This document shows, one piece after another, positions 1-11,934 of a DNA stretch of 64,000 nucleotides; the stretch's first letter is position 1; each line of letters starts with the position of its first letter. The notes under the pieces are model-generated. The model saw only the letters and a list, made by a program, of their open reading frames with translations. It did not search any database and was not told the origin of the DNA. This stretch comes from Neopestalotiopsis rosae (Eukaryota > Ascomycota > Sordariomycetes > Amphisphaeriales > Sporocadaceae). The stretch spans positions 1,054,001 to 1,118,000 of the forward strand of contig JALGAS010000002.1 of the NCBI GenBank assembly GCA_023078685.1, in the 5' to 3' direction. The position numbers and the translations under genes are program-made.

Positions 1-2706
1 ACCAACTTACTTTAAGCGCAGATAAGGAGTATATTTCGAGTGATGACTGTACAAGTACCCTATGAATTGGTATTGTTCACGGGTGTTCTGTCGCGAACAA
101 TAAATTATCTGCAGTTTGTGCTAAGGCAATAGCAATCTTGTAAAACTTTCCAAGGAATCGAAACACCCATCGCTTTTGAAGTGATAATGTAAATCGTGTT
201 AACGTATAACCTGTCTCAATCAGATAAACCTGACGACAACAGACGAAGTTCTGACACCATGTCGTTCATTACTCAAACTGAGGAGCTTAAGAACAAGCTC
301 CATTAAGCGACTCCATTTGACTCCGTTGCGCCAATGTCCAGCGTGACCCATAGCCGCTTTTAGTTTATCTGGGGACGAATCGTATTGATAGACGTGGGGA
401 GGAACGCGACTTACCGCGCTAACATAAAAAAGATGCGAATCAAAAAACTTTATCAGCTGCATACATGTATCGTTGGTATCAATGAACATTATAAATGTAT
501 CATGGCGAATATAGTAAACACGATTGAGTCGAGGCACGTGCTTCGCAAGGTTTGGTCAAGCCTTTTTCTGGAAAAGCGCGACGACATCTGGACGCATACT
601 ACCTGGATTTTGGTGACTGTGTTAGTGGATTTAAGGGCCCATTCGGGGCGCGGACGGGACGAGAATGGGGACGGGGAGCAAGCATTAAGTTAGGTTGAAT
701 GCAGACATCGGAGCTCTTGGGAGGGTCCAAGCCAAGGTCAAGGGTCAATGAAAACGCCCTGGAAAATGCCTACTAACTATGACAAAGGCAGGGAACGGGC
801 AGCGGGAATATGACCCTAGAATGATATACATAGTACAAATCGCAAACCTATTCCACAAGCCGTCATGATGGTATTCTCGTGATTTAAGATGTAGAATTCA
901 GTGTTGTATGAGTCTGCGCCTCGAGTTGGGGTACGTATTATGTAAGGGCAGGATGATTCAAATGAACAAAGCAAAATATTTCGTCTATGTTTTCTGCCTA
1001 TCAGCATACACTACACAATTTGGGGTATTTGTACCTGCTTGATGACTGACGTCTGGTTGATGCCGTCATGTAGAAAATCCAACCCAGCGCAGGACCCCAA
1101 AATCTAAAAAGCCTTGAACAAGGGGACCCATATTATCTTGTGCTTCCCTTGCTCTGAGTGGTTGAAAATGATGAATTGGAAGACGGCCAGTCAGAACCTT
1201 GCCAAGATCGATACCAGGAAAGGAAAGGAGAGAAAAGTTGTTCTCGAACTTTTTCAGCATCTATTTTTTCCACTTGGAAATCCAATGATATTCGATAACA
1301 GCCTAGCAGGAAACAGATAGAGACAAACGGTTCCAAAGCATATGCCATGTCGTCGTTTGCGTGGATGTTGTAATTCGTTCTTGGCTATCTGTTTCCTTCT
1401 CGATCTCTCTTCTCTTCGTTCCGACCCTGGCCAGTAACTTGCCCAGCCAATTTGCCGCCAGTTGCAGCAGGGATCCCACTCAACGCAACGCACCGCAGAC
1501 CGGCAAACACATCGCACATCACGCGGCGCACGACCGGACTTTTCCTCACGGACTTCACCTTTTCCCACTCATACCATCGTCCGCCTCATATCGCGCGCAT
1601 CACCAAAGGGTCTCTCTCCGTGGCTTTGCGCATGCCTTATTGCGATTAAAACATTGCGCTTCTGTCTACTGTCAATTCATTTCATGATCTACGTGCGTAC
1701 TGTTGGCACTTTCCTAACCGAGCGTTTGACTTGTTGCGTGCGTGCGGCACGGCCCAGCGTCCAGCGTCCAATCCGTTAAACTCTACCAACAAAATACGTC
1801 ACACTCGGCGCGCAGGGGAGCATCAACCTAAATTCAGCCTCGAAACACACTGGCCCACGGCCTGCTGGCTGCTTGCGCAAATCCCCCCATGCGATCTATT
1901 GCTAATACCGGTTGACCGTTGATCTCTGGTAAAATTAATTCTGTCTTTTCTTTGGGGACCGGCATCTTATCATTGCGTTGTGGTTTGTGCTCTGGCTCTT
2001 TTTCCCGCCTTGCGCGTGCCCATTGACAAACTTGCCACGACCCCCTACTCAAGCTACTGGCTACTGCCTATCTGCGGCATCCTTAGCACGGGCCCGCGCT
2101 AGAAATAGCAGGGAGCAGGCGGGCAAAGAGAAAAAAAAAATAATAGAAAAAAAATTCGACTCTGGCTTGTCTGGCAGATGAGTGGTGACAGAGTGAGCAG
2201 CTACACACGGATACAGCGCCCACCAAGGCCAAGATCCGCACGCCGCCTGCCGCAAGAAACGATCCAGTCGAGCCAGTCCAGTCCCCGTCCCATTCATCAT
2301 CCCAAGGCAGGGAAGGAAAAAAAAAGGGTCCCACCCGACGCCAGGCCAGAGCCACGATCCACGCTGCCACGGTCCCACGGTCCACGGTCGGTCCACGCAT
2401 CTGCTCTCGCTAGTCGCCTCGCACCGTCACCGACCCCCGACCCGCAACTGCGCATATTTGCATAATCACGGTCACGAAACGACAACTCAATCCTGACCTC
2501 ACACCAACCTCGCCATCCTTCCCGTCGCGTGCGCGCCCGTCTCCTAGCGCGCGCCTTCCCATCAGGTCGAAAAGCTGGCTGCGCTTACCCTCCTCAGTCA
2601 GGCCGACACGGAACTTTCGCTCCAGCAGCATCTCGACCTCGCGCCCGAACTGCTTCAGTACAACAGTCGCCTGGCTCCCGATCTCGACTCCGACGAGCCG
2701 TTGACG
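1..2706. other. Gene-free left end and psy2 upstream region
   Basis: No supported gene. Several short open frames occur on both strands, but none has a recognisable domain, conserved motif or plausible splice partner. From about 1,380 onward the + strand is rich in C and T, as expected for a fungal promoter and 5' leader of the psy2 gene starting at 2707. A homopurine block lies near 2,125-2,155, and a patch of short CCACGGTC-like repeats lies near 2,350-2,400. Two GTCCCAC words occur at about 2,328 and 2,372, which matters for judging the same word in other promoters. I cannot place the transcription start. Confidence 0.6.
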
Positions 2707-5645
2707 ATGGCGGCACAGCCTGTGCCTCATCAGTCGACGGATAAGAAGCGTGTCAAAGTCTACGAGCTTCGCAACAATGACTGGTTTGACCGCGGCACCG
2801 GCTTCTGCACCGCCGCCATTCACGTTAGTCCTCACCTTTTCTCTCGCATCGCAGAGTCTGGAGCGTGGCGCATTTCACAGGCGCCGATTACGGGGCCATC
2901 ATCTGCTTCCTCTATCATCCACCCTACTCATCTTCATTGATATGCGCGTCTGCGCGACGTCTGCCATCGCCGCAATCACCCTTCATCTTCACATCCACAT
3001 CCACAAAAGGCTCAAGAAAGGACGAATGTCTGCTAACTCAAATTCGCGCGTAGGCCGACGGTGAACAGAGAGAACCCAGAGTGACAGTCGAATCCGAAGA
3101 TCCGCCTCATCGTATATTACTAGAGACGCGAGTCGCGAAAGGAGACTCGTTTCATAAACAGCAGGGTAAGTTCCAGGCTGGGCGCTGATAAGATGCTATG
3201 ACGTGACGGCTGACTTGTTTGGTCCTCAGAAACTCTGATCGTATGGACCGAGCCCAGTAATGGTGTGGACATGGCCCTCAGCTTCCAGGAAGCTGAGGGC
3301 TGTACGATGATATGGCGCTTTATCAACCAGATTCAAGCGCCCTATCGCGCCCTCAGCGGCGCCGACGACAGCTTCTCGGACGATCTCGCCATGGATGCGC
3401 CCAACCCAATCACCTTACCAGAGCCAAGTCTGCGCAATCTCCCCGAGATTGAGACACAACTGCGCATGATGAGTAATACTGCGGGTGGTCGCGATGCTCT
3501 AACGAAATACGTCTTGACCGAGCAGCTCATCGGAAAGCTGTGCCCGCTCGTGTCAGACGCCGAAGATATGGAAAGCCTGAATGACTTGCATCGCTTGTGC
3601 AACATTATGAAGATCATCATTCTGCTCAATGACACAAACATCATTGAGCATGCTGTATCCGATGAATGTGTTATTGGCGTCGTCGGGGCATTGGAATACG
3701 ACCCGGATTTCCCAAGCCACAAGGCTAATCATCGCCAATGGCTCGAAGACAAGAGCCGCTACAAAGAAGTCGTCAAGATTGAGGATGCGCAAATTCAGAA
3801 GAAGATCCACCAGACATATCGTTTGCAATATCTCAAGGATGTCGTCTTGGCCCGTATCCTGGATGATAACACCTTCTCGGTGCTGAACTCGTTGATATTC
3901 TTTAACCAAGTGGATATTGTACAACATATTCAAGCAAACTCGACCTTCTTGATGGAGTTGTTTGACATATTCAAGCAGATGGGTGAGGACAATAAGAGGA
4001 AAAAAGACGCGGTGCTCTTCATTCAGCAATGCTGCACCGTGGCCAAGAACCTTCAACCGCCGGCTCGGCAAACATTGTACAACAACTTTATCGTGCATGG
4101 ATTATTATCCGTCATCAATTACGGCTTACGACACACGGATACTGCCGTTCGTGTTGGAGCTACTGATATCATGGTGTGCATGATAGACCACGATCCTCAA
4201 ATGATACGCCAGACCATCTATCGACAACTCAGCGAGAATCAGCCGCCTCTGACTGACTCTCTCATTGATCTCCTTCTGGTCGAGGTGGACCTGGGTGTAA
4301 AGTCTCAGGTATCCGACGCCCTCAAGGTTCTGCTCGATCAAGGCCCGCTGCTTCAAGAGCAAGCGTTTGCGAAAGCGAACGGTGGTGACTATGCGGCGCG
4401 CGCCCAGGCCAGGCTTCAGGCGGCCATTGATCCTCAACAGGAGAGGTTTTTGGAGTCTTTCTACGAAAAGTCTGCATTGAGGCTATTTGCGCCATTGATG
4501 GCTCTCGAAGGCCGAACCAATATGAGTTTCACCGTCCAGCAAGCCTCCATGTTCACCTACCTCATCGAGATTCTTTGCTTCTTCATCCGACAACATCACC
4601 ACCGCAGCAAATACTTCGTCCTGGAGCATAACATAGTGAAGCATATTGAAAAGCTTCTGAAATCACCGGAAAAGTTCATCAAGCTCGGTAAGGATTTGAT
4701 GAAAGAGCATTTCATTTCGTCCAGGCTAACAAGAGAACAGTTGCGATTCGATTCCTACGGCAACTCATTGGCATTCAGGACGAATTTTACATCAAGCAAA
4801 TTACTCAAGGCTCCGTTGTTAGCAGCATTCTCGACGTATTGTTTGCTACCATGCCTCGGGACAATTTGCTGACATCTGCTTGCCTCGAATTTTTTACACA
4901 CATTCAGAAGGAGGGTCTTCAAGATCTCATCAAGCATGTCGTCGAAGAGTTCCGGGAGAGAATTGAAAAGCTAGCTTACATGGAGCCATTCAAGGGGATA
5001 TTCGAGAGATACGAATCCACGAAAGGCTTCACGGCACCACCACCACAGCCAGACAGTTCATTCGAGCCTGATAATGAATCCAGACGGGCGAGACAAGGAC
5101 AGGTAATGAACCCAAGGACAGGCGTCATGGAGCAGCTCGCAGTAGATCAGAACGATGATGAATATTGGAACACTTCCGACGAGGAGGATGAGCTCCAGAT
5201 CAGAATCGCCAATCGCACTTCATCGGCGAATGGCAACCTGCCGCCATCAAAATTGGTCGACTACGCATCCGACGAGGATGTTGATGAGAGTATCGAGGAA
5301 GGCGATCTGGTTAGCGATAGCCAAGGCAAGGACGAAAAGATGGATGAGGAAGAGTCCAACCCCTTGGGATCTTTGCCGAGCCCACCCGAAAGGCTATCTG
5401 AAAAGCGTCGTCGAGAAGAGGATGAAGAGGACGAAATCGGAAAACTTGTGGCTCACAAGAGACGTAATAGCACATCAGCCAGCTCCAACGCTTCAAGTAC
5501 ATCCGGCATTTTCGGGAAGAAGAAGCGTCTTTCCGGCGCCCGGGATGCCGGAGGCGGACCCAAGAAGATTGCAATTAGTTTATCTTCCTCGCCAAAGAGT
5601 GCGCCAGAGTCGGCCACATCCGACGATGACGAAGGAACACCTTGA
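2707..5645 (+). CDS. psy2: Serine/threonine-protein phosphatase 4 regulatory subunit 3 (Psy2/SMEK)
   Basis: Regulatory subunit 3 of protein phosphatase 4, which in the family targets PP4 to nuclear substrates in DNA-damage recovery and cell-cycle control. Exons: 2707-2823, 3054-3165, 3230-4687 and 4741-5645, giving 863 residues. The third intron has a GCTAAC branch site, and removing it restores the conserved IGIQDEFY segment that reading straight through loses. An EVH1/PH-like domain covers about residues 15-120 (VKVYELRNNDWFDRGTG near the start). The SMEK domain runs from about 145 to 345 and is followed by armadillo-like helices. The tail is acidic and serine-rich with basic patches (EKRRREE, AHKRRN, FGKKKR) that look like nuclear localisation signals. 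Length and layout match fungal Psy2. The start is the first ATG in frame with the EVH1 segment. It is convergent with the next gene. Confidence 0.95.
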
Positions 5646-6166
5646 TGGAGTACCATGAATACTGGTGGGAGCAACCTGAGGCTATTGCCACACGAGGCGA
5701 TCGACTTTGTAGGAAAACCAAACAAACAAGGGATTGGCAGAATGGGCGTTTCGTGGCGACAATTATTGATTTGATTTTGCAACGGTTAGAGCCTCGGGAA
5801 AGGCCTAGAAAGGGAATCGAGGAATCGGTTAAGGGTATGCTTTCCCCCTACGTGTGAAAGGGGTATGCGCAATGTCATTGGTGCCCTCTGGCCCATTTGA
5901 CATGGTTGTGAACATTTCACCCACGCAGTGGCCGGCTTAGCTTACGGCCTGGCAATATATCCATTGTACCATATCGTCCAAACGTCTACTTGACATGATG
6001 CAGTTGATACGCAGTGTGACTATAGGTGAATAACTACAGGTGACTGGGTGACTGGGTCGGAATTATATTTTAGCAAAGTGACGATGGGATCTACCATGCC
6101 TCAATTGTACATGGAGTCATGATTATTGAACTACTAAGCAAGATTCTACATGTATTCTGCGTATTC
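5646..6166. other. Intergenic, between convergent genes
   Basis: About 520 bases between the psy2 stop and the reverse-strand oxidoreductase stop. It should hold the two 3' untranslated regions. No gene, repeat or clear signal seen. Confidence 0.6.
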
Positions 6167-7288
6167 TTACAGCTTGGCCGCCACTTTGTCTACTCCGGCT
6201 CCAGGCTCGGAGATTTCAATAACGAGCTTGCCAAATTGCTTTCCCTCTCGAATATCCTCAAAGAGCCCGTCGATGCCGGCCAGGTTATCCAAACCCTTGA
6301 CGGTCCGGCTGACAATGGGCGTGATGCGCTTGTCGCGCACAAACGCCACCATGTCGCGGAACTCGGCGCGCGACCCCATGGTCGAGCCGCGGAGCTCGAC
6401 GTTCTTCAGCACGGCCTGCATCAGCCAGTCCATCTTGGGCGACGTGGTCATGCCGTAGCAGGAGATGATGCCGCCGGGCTTCAGCAGGCGCGCGGCCCGG
6501 CCGACAATGTCGCCGCCCGCGCCGTCGACCACGGCGTCGAGGTAGGGGCGGTCCCGGGGCAGCTGCTTGAGCAGCTCCTTGTCCCACGTCTTGGAGCGGT
6601 AGCTCACGCCGCCCGCGGCGCCGAGCTCCTTCATGGCGCGCTGGATCTTCTCGGGGGAGCCCGAGGTCACGTAGACGTTGCAGCCCAGGGCGACGGCAAA
6701 CTGCAGGACCTGCAGCGCGACGCCGCCGCCGATGCCCGTGACGAGAACGTTGCGGCCCTTGGCGTTGGCCGGCGACAGCCCGCACTTTGTAACCAGGGCC
6801 CGCCAGCCCGTGATGCCGACGAGCGGGAGGGCGGCGGCCTGGGCGGGCGAGAGGTGCTCCGGGCTCGCCTCGACCTCGTCCTCGGGCACGGCAATGTAGT
6901 CCTGCGCCGTGCCGTCGGGGTACAGGGCCGCGCCGCCAATGACGCTGAACTTGGTAATCTGCTCGGGGCCGTCCGGGTCGCGCGCCCAGCCGCGCGAGGG
7001 GGTAAGGACCACGGGCTTATGCAGGAGCTTCTCCGAGGCCGCGGACACGTTGGGACCCAGGGCCACGACGGTGCCGTAGCCGTCGGCCAGGATGGGGTTG
7101 TCAAAGGACAGGCCCGGGTACAGAGCTTGGCGCTGGAAAAAGTCACGGTGGTTGAGGGCGGCGGCGTGTATCTTGATCAGCAGCTGACCCGGTCCTGGCT
7201 TGGGGATGGGTTTTGTGGTCAGCTCGAGCGGGTAATAGACCTGGCCCGGTTTCCCCGGTGTTTTCTTGAGAGTGAGGGTCCGGGACAT
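6167..7288 (-). CDS. Zinc-free MDR oxidoreductase (quinone oxidoreductase-like)
   Basis: Single-exon protein of 373 residues of the medium-chain dehydrogenase/reductase superfamily, expected to reduce quinones or activated alkenes with NADPH in the cytosol; the substrate is unknown. The GroES-like N-terminal half contains LNHRDFF (about 46-52) and DGYGTVVALG (69-78). The catalytic-zinc Cys/His residues of true alcohol dehydrogenases are absent. The Rossmann half begins with VLVTGIGGGVALQVLQ (181-196), a glycine-rich NADP-binding turn. The gene is markedly GC-rich, so a 407-codon frame also stays open on the opposite strand. A CA-rich run precedes the start. No metabolic partner is evident nearby. 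Family placement is sure, reaction is not. Confidence 0.92.
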   Translation of the reverse strand: MSRTLTLKKTPGKPGQVYYPLELTTKPIPKPGPGQLLIKIHAAALNHRDFFQRQALYPGLSFDNPILADGYGTVVALGPNVSAASEKLLHKPVVLTPSRGWARDPDGPEQITKFSVIGGAALYPDGTAQDYIAVPEDEVEASPEHLSPAQAAALPLVGITGWRALVTKCGLSPANAKGRNVLVTGIGGGVALQVLQFAVALGCNVYVTSGSPEKIQRAMKELGAAGGVSYRSKTWDKELLKQLPRDRPYLDAVVDGAGGDIVGRAARLLKPGGIISCYGMTTSPKMDWLMQAVLKNVELRGSTMGSRAEFRDMVAFVRDKRITPIVSRTVKGLDNLAGIDGLFEDIREGKQFGKLVIEISEPGAGVDKVAAKL

Positions 7289-9252
7289 GATGCGTGTGTG
7301 TGTTTGTGTGTATTGTTATATGAAGTAGTGGGTGGTGTTTAATTGAATAGTCACGGGCAATTATGAGTGGGACTGCTTATTATGATGCTATTTGTTGGCT
7401 ACACATTGATGGCATTCACAATGATAGCAGAAGGATAAGAATTGCACAAACAAAACGACTCGAATTCTTGGATGATCACCAAACTTCTTACCGAGGCCTC
7501 AACTTGATGATAGACAGTACAATTCGACCATGCGCTGCAATTGGTTCGAGCACCCCGCATCAGAGAAGACGTCAAGCCGCTGTTATTTCCAGAAGATGGG
7601 GGCTTTAGAGCTTGAGCTTTGGCCCGGCACAGCGGAGAACTGGGGAACTTGGATGGTAGACCTCGGCTCCAAATCAACCCCTGTATATCTCAGCACACAT
7701 AGCGGCACTCTCTCAAGCGCTGCTCTGCGCGTGCTATCTCTATCATCTGCGAACCCACCCTGGACCTCTTCGTCTCAAGCGTGTGTAGTATAGAGCACTG
7801 TAGTTGTCGTTACACACAAGCGGGAACCTTTGCTTTTTAGAACTTCACGTCGCTGTCGAGACTCCTGCAACTCCTTGGTGGCTTGATGTCCTCTGCACCT
7901 GTCTTTGGCCAGCCCATGCATGCCCCCAACACCTGACTTGGCAGACGGGAAATTCTGCCACCGCTTCTGGCGACAGGTCCAGGTATCCTTTCTCTCGAAG
8001 CGCCAAATCGTGGCAAAAATTCCGGAGGTGGTTTCAATCGATGCACCAGCAGGTGCAGTACCATACATATATACTCTGTCTCCGGGACCGAACGACGACC
8101 AAATGAGCAATGTCTAGCATGGCCCAAATACCGATACCCCTGACCTTGAAGAATAGACGGACCCAGCTTTCTGTAAACGTAAGCAGGACGAGGTCGCCGA
8201 GCTATAACATGGTTTCTTTATGGTCGCCGAGTAGCCAGGTATGCTGATATAATGCACTACATTTAATACAACTAATTTCACACATCTTATGAATGCCGTT
8301 TTGATTTGTGCATTATCTTGCCCGTAAACCAGCATGGCGGGCTCTATTCCGAGAGCCTTGACGATGCTGGGCACATGGGGCGAATTTTTAGTGCCCGAGA
8401 TCGCCGAGTCAGGGGATCCCAGAGACCTAGAGGAGCCGCGATATGGTCGCCGTCTACTTACGAACCTAGCGAGTGGACGGCGTTCTGGTCGCCGCAATGG
8501 AACCCCGAGAGAACCACTTAGATGGGTTCTGTTTCATGAGTCCCCGGCCGAGATCTGCAGCAATGTTCTTGCATAACGGCGTTCATGCTCCATGCAGGTA
8601 AAAACCGTTTATGGGGATATGCTTGCTCAAACTCGCTGGACCCTGTGCATGACGCACAAATCGTACCATATGTCAGACTCATAGGGAGCACAGTTGAGCC
8701 TCTTGGAATATGAAGCCCGAAGAGTGTCCATAGTCCCTATGCTATGAGAGGCCCGCTAGTGTTGTGCATGCCCTAGGTCAACTCAGCTGCTTCGACCCGG
8801 CTCAGGCTAAGGGGTCACTGGCCTGCTAAAGTCGCAATTGATAAGTAAGATGGCGGCGACGTTGAAATTGCGGTCGGCCGCACCGACTGGCAAGGGCCCG
8901 GCTTCGGGCTCGTGGTCAAGACGAAGGAGAAGGAAAGAAAATCATTATTAGTTCGTCGAGTGCCTAGTTGGCCCGCTCAGATAGTTGCCCTCAGAAGGTC
9001 CCCGAGATATACCTCTTGCCCTATTGTGCGCGTCAATATGTTGTTCAAGACGGCAAAATGAGCCCCTGACACGACTAGAAACTGGTCGCCGCAGCGCAAC
9101 GGTAGTCGCTCTTAGGTGCTACCGTGGTATCCGAGTGATCAGGAAACTCGACGCAAGGGATTGATACTCTTATCTACCGTGTTGGACGAGTCTTTGCTAT
9201 CCCTCTGACAATTCATTTGCATACTGAAAACGCGAATATACCGACCGACACA
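7289..9252. other. Gene-free divergent intergenic region
   Basis: Nearly 2 kb between the divergent oxidoreductase and sulfur-transporter genes; it must hold both promoters. Short frames (for example 7,775-8,110 and 8,114-8,497 on the reverse strand) have no recognisable domain. The words TCGCCGAG or GGTCGCCG recur several times between about 8,190 and 8,490 and once near 9,085, but spacing and context vary. A pseudogene too decayed to recognise is possible. Confidence 0.55.
7291..7314. repeat. GT/CA microsatellite
   Basis: Imperfect (GT)n run immediately upstream of the reverse-strand oxidoreductase start, so it lies in that gene's 5' leader as a CA repeat. Confidence 0.7.
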
Positions 9253-10331
9253 ATGGATGCGAAGAATACTTTGACGACGATCTTCTGTGGCTCTGCCTTT
9301 GGCGCTGCTTTGACAGCGGCCGGAATGCATAGACCCGAGGTCATTCTCTCGCAGCTAACCTTGAGCAATTTCCATATGCTGGAGTCGTTCTTGTCGGCTG
9401 CGGCGGGCAGCACGTATGTCCAGTCTCTTCGATTCGAGCCAAATCCATCATTGCTGTGTGTGAAACTGACGTAAAAAGTGCCGTGGTGACACTATTGCAG
9501 CATCTGAAGATAATCAACATGAGCCCACGAAGCTACTCGTCGATCGGTCTGTTCAACATCATGGACGGTAACATTGTCGGCGGTCTTATCCTAGGTGCTG
9601 GCATGGCACTTTCTGGATCATGCCCCGGAACTGTCTTTGCTCAAGTCGGCGCCGGAATCGAATCGGGTCTGTACACTCTGTCCGGACTCGTCGTCGGAGG
9701 TATTCTGTGGACGGGTATCCTCCAGCCATATCTGTCAAAGGCGTCCAGCGGTAAATGCGAGACGACAGTGCCGACATCACTCGACAAGCGACTCGGAATC
9801 AGCGATTTGGGAGTCGTGGCGGCCATCGAAGCCGTCTTTATCTCGACTGTCATCATTGCAGTGGCTGCAAAAGCTGATACCTCACGGGGAATCGTACACC
9901 CAGTCACTGGCGGTTTGCTGATTGCTGGATCCCAGCTGCTCTCTGCGACACTGCGAAAAACACTCATGGGTACCTCTACAGCGTTTGAAGAGGTGGGCAA
10001 ATGTTTCTGGTCCGTCGCCAAAGGGTCGAAGAGCTCGAGTGGTCCTCTGTCCTTCACAACAGTTGTGTTCGTTTCTGGCGTCACTCTGGGGGCTCGCATC
10101 ATCTCGACGTTGTATCCTGTAGCCCCTGACATGAGTGCAATGGAGGTGGATCCCCTCAGAGTTGTGGGAGGTGGCGTTTTACTGGCAATCGGATCGAGAA
10201 TGGCAGGTGGGTGCACGTCTGGCCACGGTATCAGCGGCACGTCTTTGTTGTCAGTGTCCTCGTATGTGACCGTCGCGGCAATGTTTGCTGGAGCGATTGG
10301 TACTGCTTTGACATTGTACGGGATGGCCTAA
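9253..10331 (+). CDS. YeeE/YedE-family sulfur (thiosulfate-type) transporter
   Basis: Polytopic membrane protein of 337 residues of the YeeE/YedE (sulphur transport, DUF395) family, whose bacterial member TsuA imports thiosulfate. Exons 9253-9413 and 9479-10331; the 65-nt intron has a CTGAC branch site. This acceptor keeps the reading frame into AVVTLLQHLKIIN; the later CAG would give a stop. The two signature cysteine motifs are present: GSCPGT around Cys102 and GGCTSGHG around Cys299. Alternating hydrophobic segments suggest roughly nine helices, with an internal two-fold repeat typical of the family. Substrate (thiosulfate, sulfide or other sulfur species) and membrane are inferred. No sulfur-metabolism gene adjoins it. 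It is convergent with the next gene. Confidence 0.9.
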
Positions 10332-11934
10332 GGGTGTCTGGTGATTGGCGTGATGGCACAAAGATGGGAACAAAGTGTTGGGGTCGAGTGAATGATTGTG
10401 ACACCAGTGATGGCAGTTGCTGTCGCCTCTAGAGTTCTTTCAGGAACAACACGCTGCTAAGGAACCTGCAGCCGACAATTTGCGAAACGGGGTTTACAGA
10501 GACGCGACAACATCTTGCCCTCGACGACACGCGATGTCAGGCGAGACGACACACGACTGCACATTCTACCGAGTAGAGATAGACTCGTTCAAATAATACT
10601 TGAACATGAACACCAACGTAGATAACTTTATGGTCACAACAAACTATACATTCTTCTTCAACACCAAGCTCAAGGCTCAGCTGTCAATGAAAAATAGAGA
10701 GAACACTGGATCATCACACGGACAGTCCAGTCTTGTTTCCAAAAATTAGCCCGTAGACTTTGCCGCCAAGCAAGTCATGCCGGCAGTCGAACAACCGGCA
10801 GCCTGAAGATCTTTTTGATCCATCCTCAAGCACGAGCAGTGCTGTAGGGTTAGTATGCGCCGCCGGCGCCACGACCCCGCCGCCGCCTGGGAAAGAGGAA
10901 GGAGAGAGGAAAAAGACTTCAGCGGCAGGTCGAGCTATTTGTAGTTGGCCCAGAAATTTTGCCACTCTGCTTCGGCTTTCACGGCTCACCGCTTTGTGGG
11001 TGCGCGCCTGCCGTCGTTGCCTGGCAGTGAGGGTGCAAACGGCGACAAGAAGGAGCCAATAAGCTTCTTTACTCCCTCACTCTGCTGAGTGCTTGACCTG
11101 GAGCAAGTTTCAGATGCAAGTTGCCCTGTCATTTGGCAAGCACGTTGCAAGGCCCTTTGCTTGGGGACTGAAGCGTGCTTGCCTTGTGTCTATTCAATTT
11201 CATTCAACTGACATGACTCTTTATGCCGCCCTCCAGTGCTTCTGTTGACGGACTTGTGCACACACATTGTTGGTTTTTGTGTGCTGCCACATCATTAATG
11301 CATACACCTTATAGTACAGAAGATAGTAATGAAGTTGGTCATTAGCAAGCCCAAGGAATTTAGATAGTCCCCTCTACTAGTGGCTCCGCACCAGTTGAAC
11401 ATTACCCATCAATACAATTCTGAGTGCTTTTTATATAAGTCGCTTGACGTGAATCAAGGGTCAGGATCCTTTTGGTGCATGCTTTAGAAATAGACCGTCG
11501 TTTGAGAGGTGGCAAAAGAGTGCTCTACGTATTGTGAAGAGTAGGTTGCAGAGCAGACCTTTCATGGCCACGATAAAGGAAACGATGGCGCACATCATCA
11601 CTTGAACTTTGTTTGGATCAGTAGATTTTTTGTCTACATTGATAGAGATTCCGTCTGTGCCGAAAACAAGGATGCTCATTTGCGGTGGCCGTCTCACCCT
11701 GCCGATGATGAGTTGTCGCCTGCTGTCCTTTCGTTGATCCTTGCTTTTGCTTTCATTTTGCTGTCGTAGAAAAGCCTCAATCCAGGCACTGGCGTGATGA
11801 GAATCTTCATATACCTTCCGTGGCGTCCATCTCCAATCTTCTCTCCACCCTCTGGATCCGTGTCTCGTGCTTGCCCTGCTGAACGACGTGCGGGTTCCTT
11901 GCCCCACTGTGCTACAAACGACTGAGAAGTAGGT
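10332..11934. other. Intergenic, with one unexplained reverse-strand frame
   Basis: About 1.6 kb between convergent genes. The only frame of note is a reverse one at 11,461-11,907 (148 codons), listed separately. Elsewhere there is a GC-rich patch near 10,855-10,890 and no gene I can support. Confidence 0.5.
11461..11907 (-). other. Reverse open frame, possible 3' exon or small membrane protein
   Basis: A 148-codon frame just downstream of the CorA-like gene. It has a basic, arginine-rich first half and a hydrophobic stretch near residues 100-125 (MMCAIVSFIVAMKGLLCNLL) that could span a membrane. An alternative last exon of the upstream gene, spliced around the stop at 11,935, is conceivable because GT..AG pairs exist there, but I cannot choose one. 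No recognised family; it may not be coding. Confidence 0.2.

Noticed and set aside
1361..1687. 108-codon + frame with a hydrophobic start resembling a signal peptide
   Set aside because: It starts at a non-ATG codon in pyrimidine-rich promoter-like sequence upstream of psy2, and the rest has no domain.
6119..7342. 407-codon + strand frame
   Set aside because: It lies opposite the zinc-free MDR gene; high GC at third positions keeps the antisense frame open. It shows no domain.
7530..7600. Possible tRNA, from a GGTTCGAG word near 7,545
   Set aside because: The B-box is imperfect and I could not fold an acceptor stem or anticodon arm around it.
8180..9100. Recurrent TCGCCGAG/GGTCGCCG words
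   Set aside because: Irregular spacing and variable flanks; not a tandem array and not clearly more than chance in moderately GC-rich DNA.
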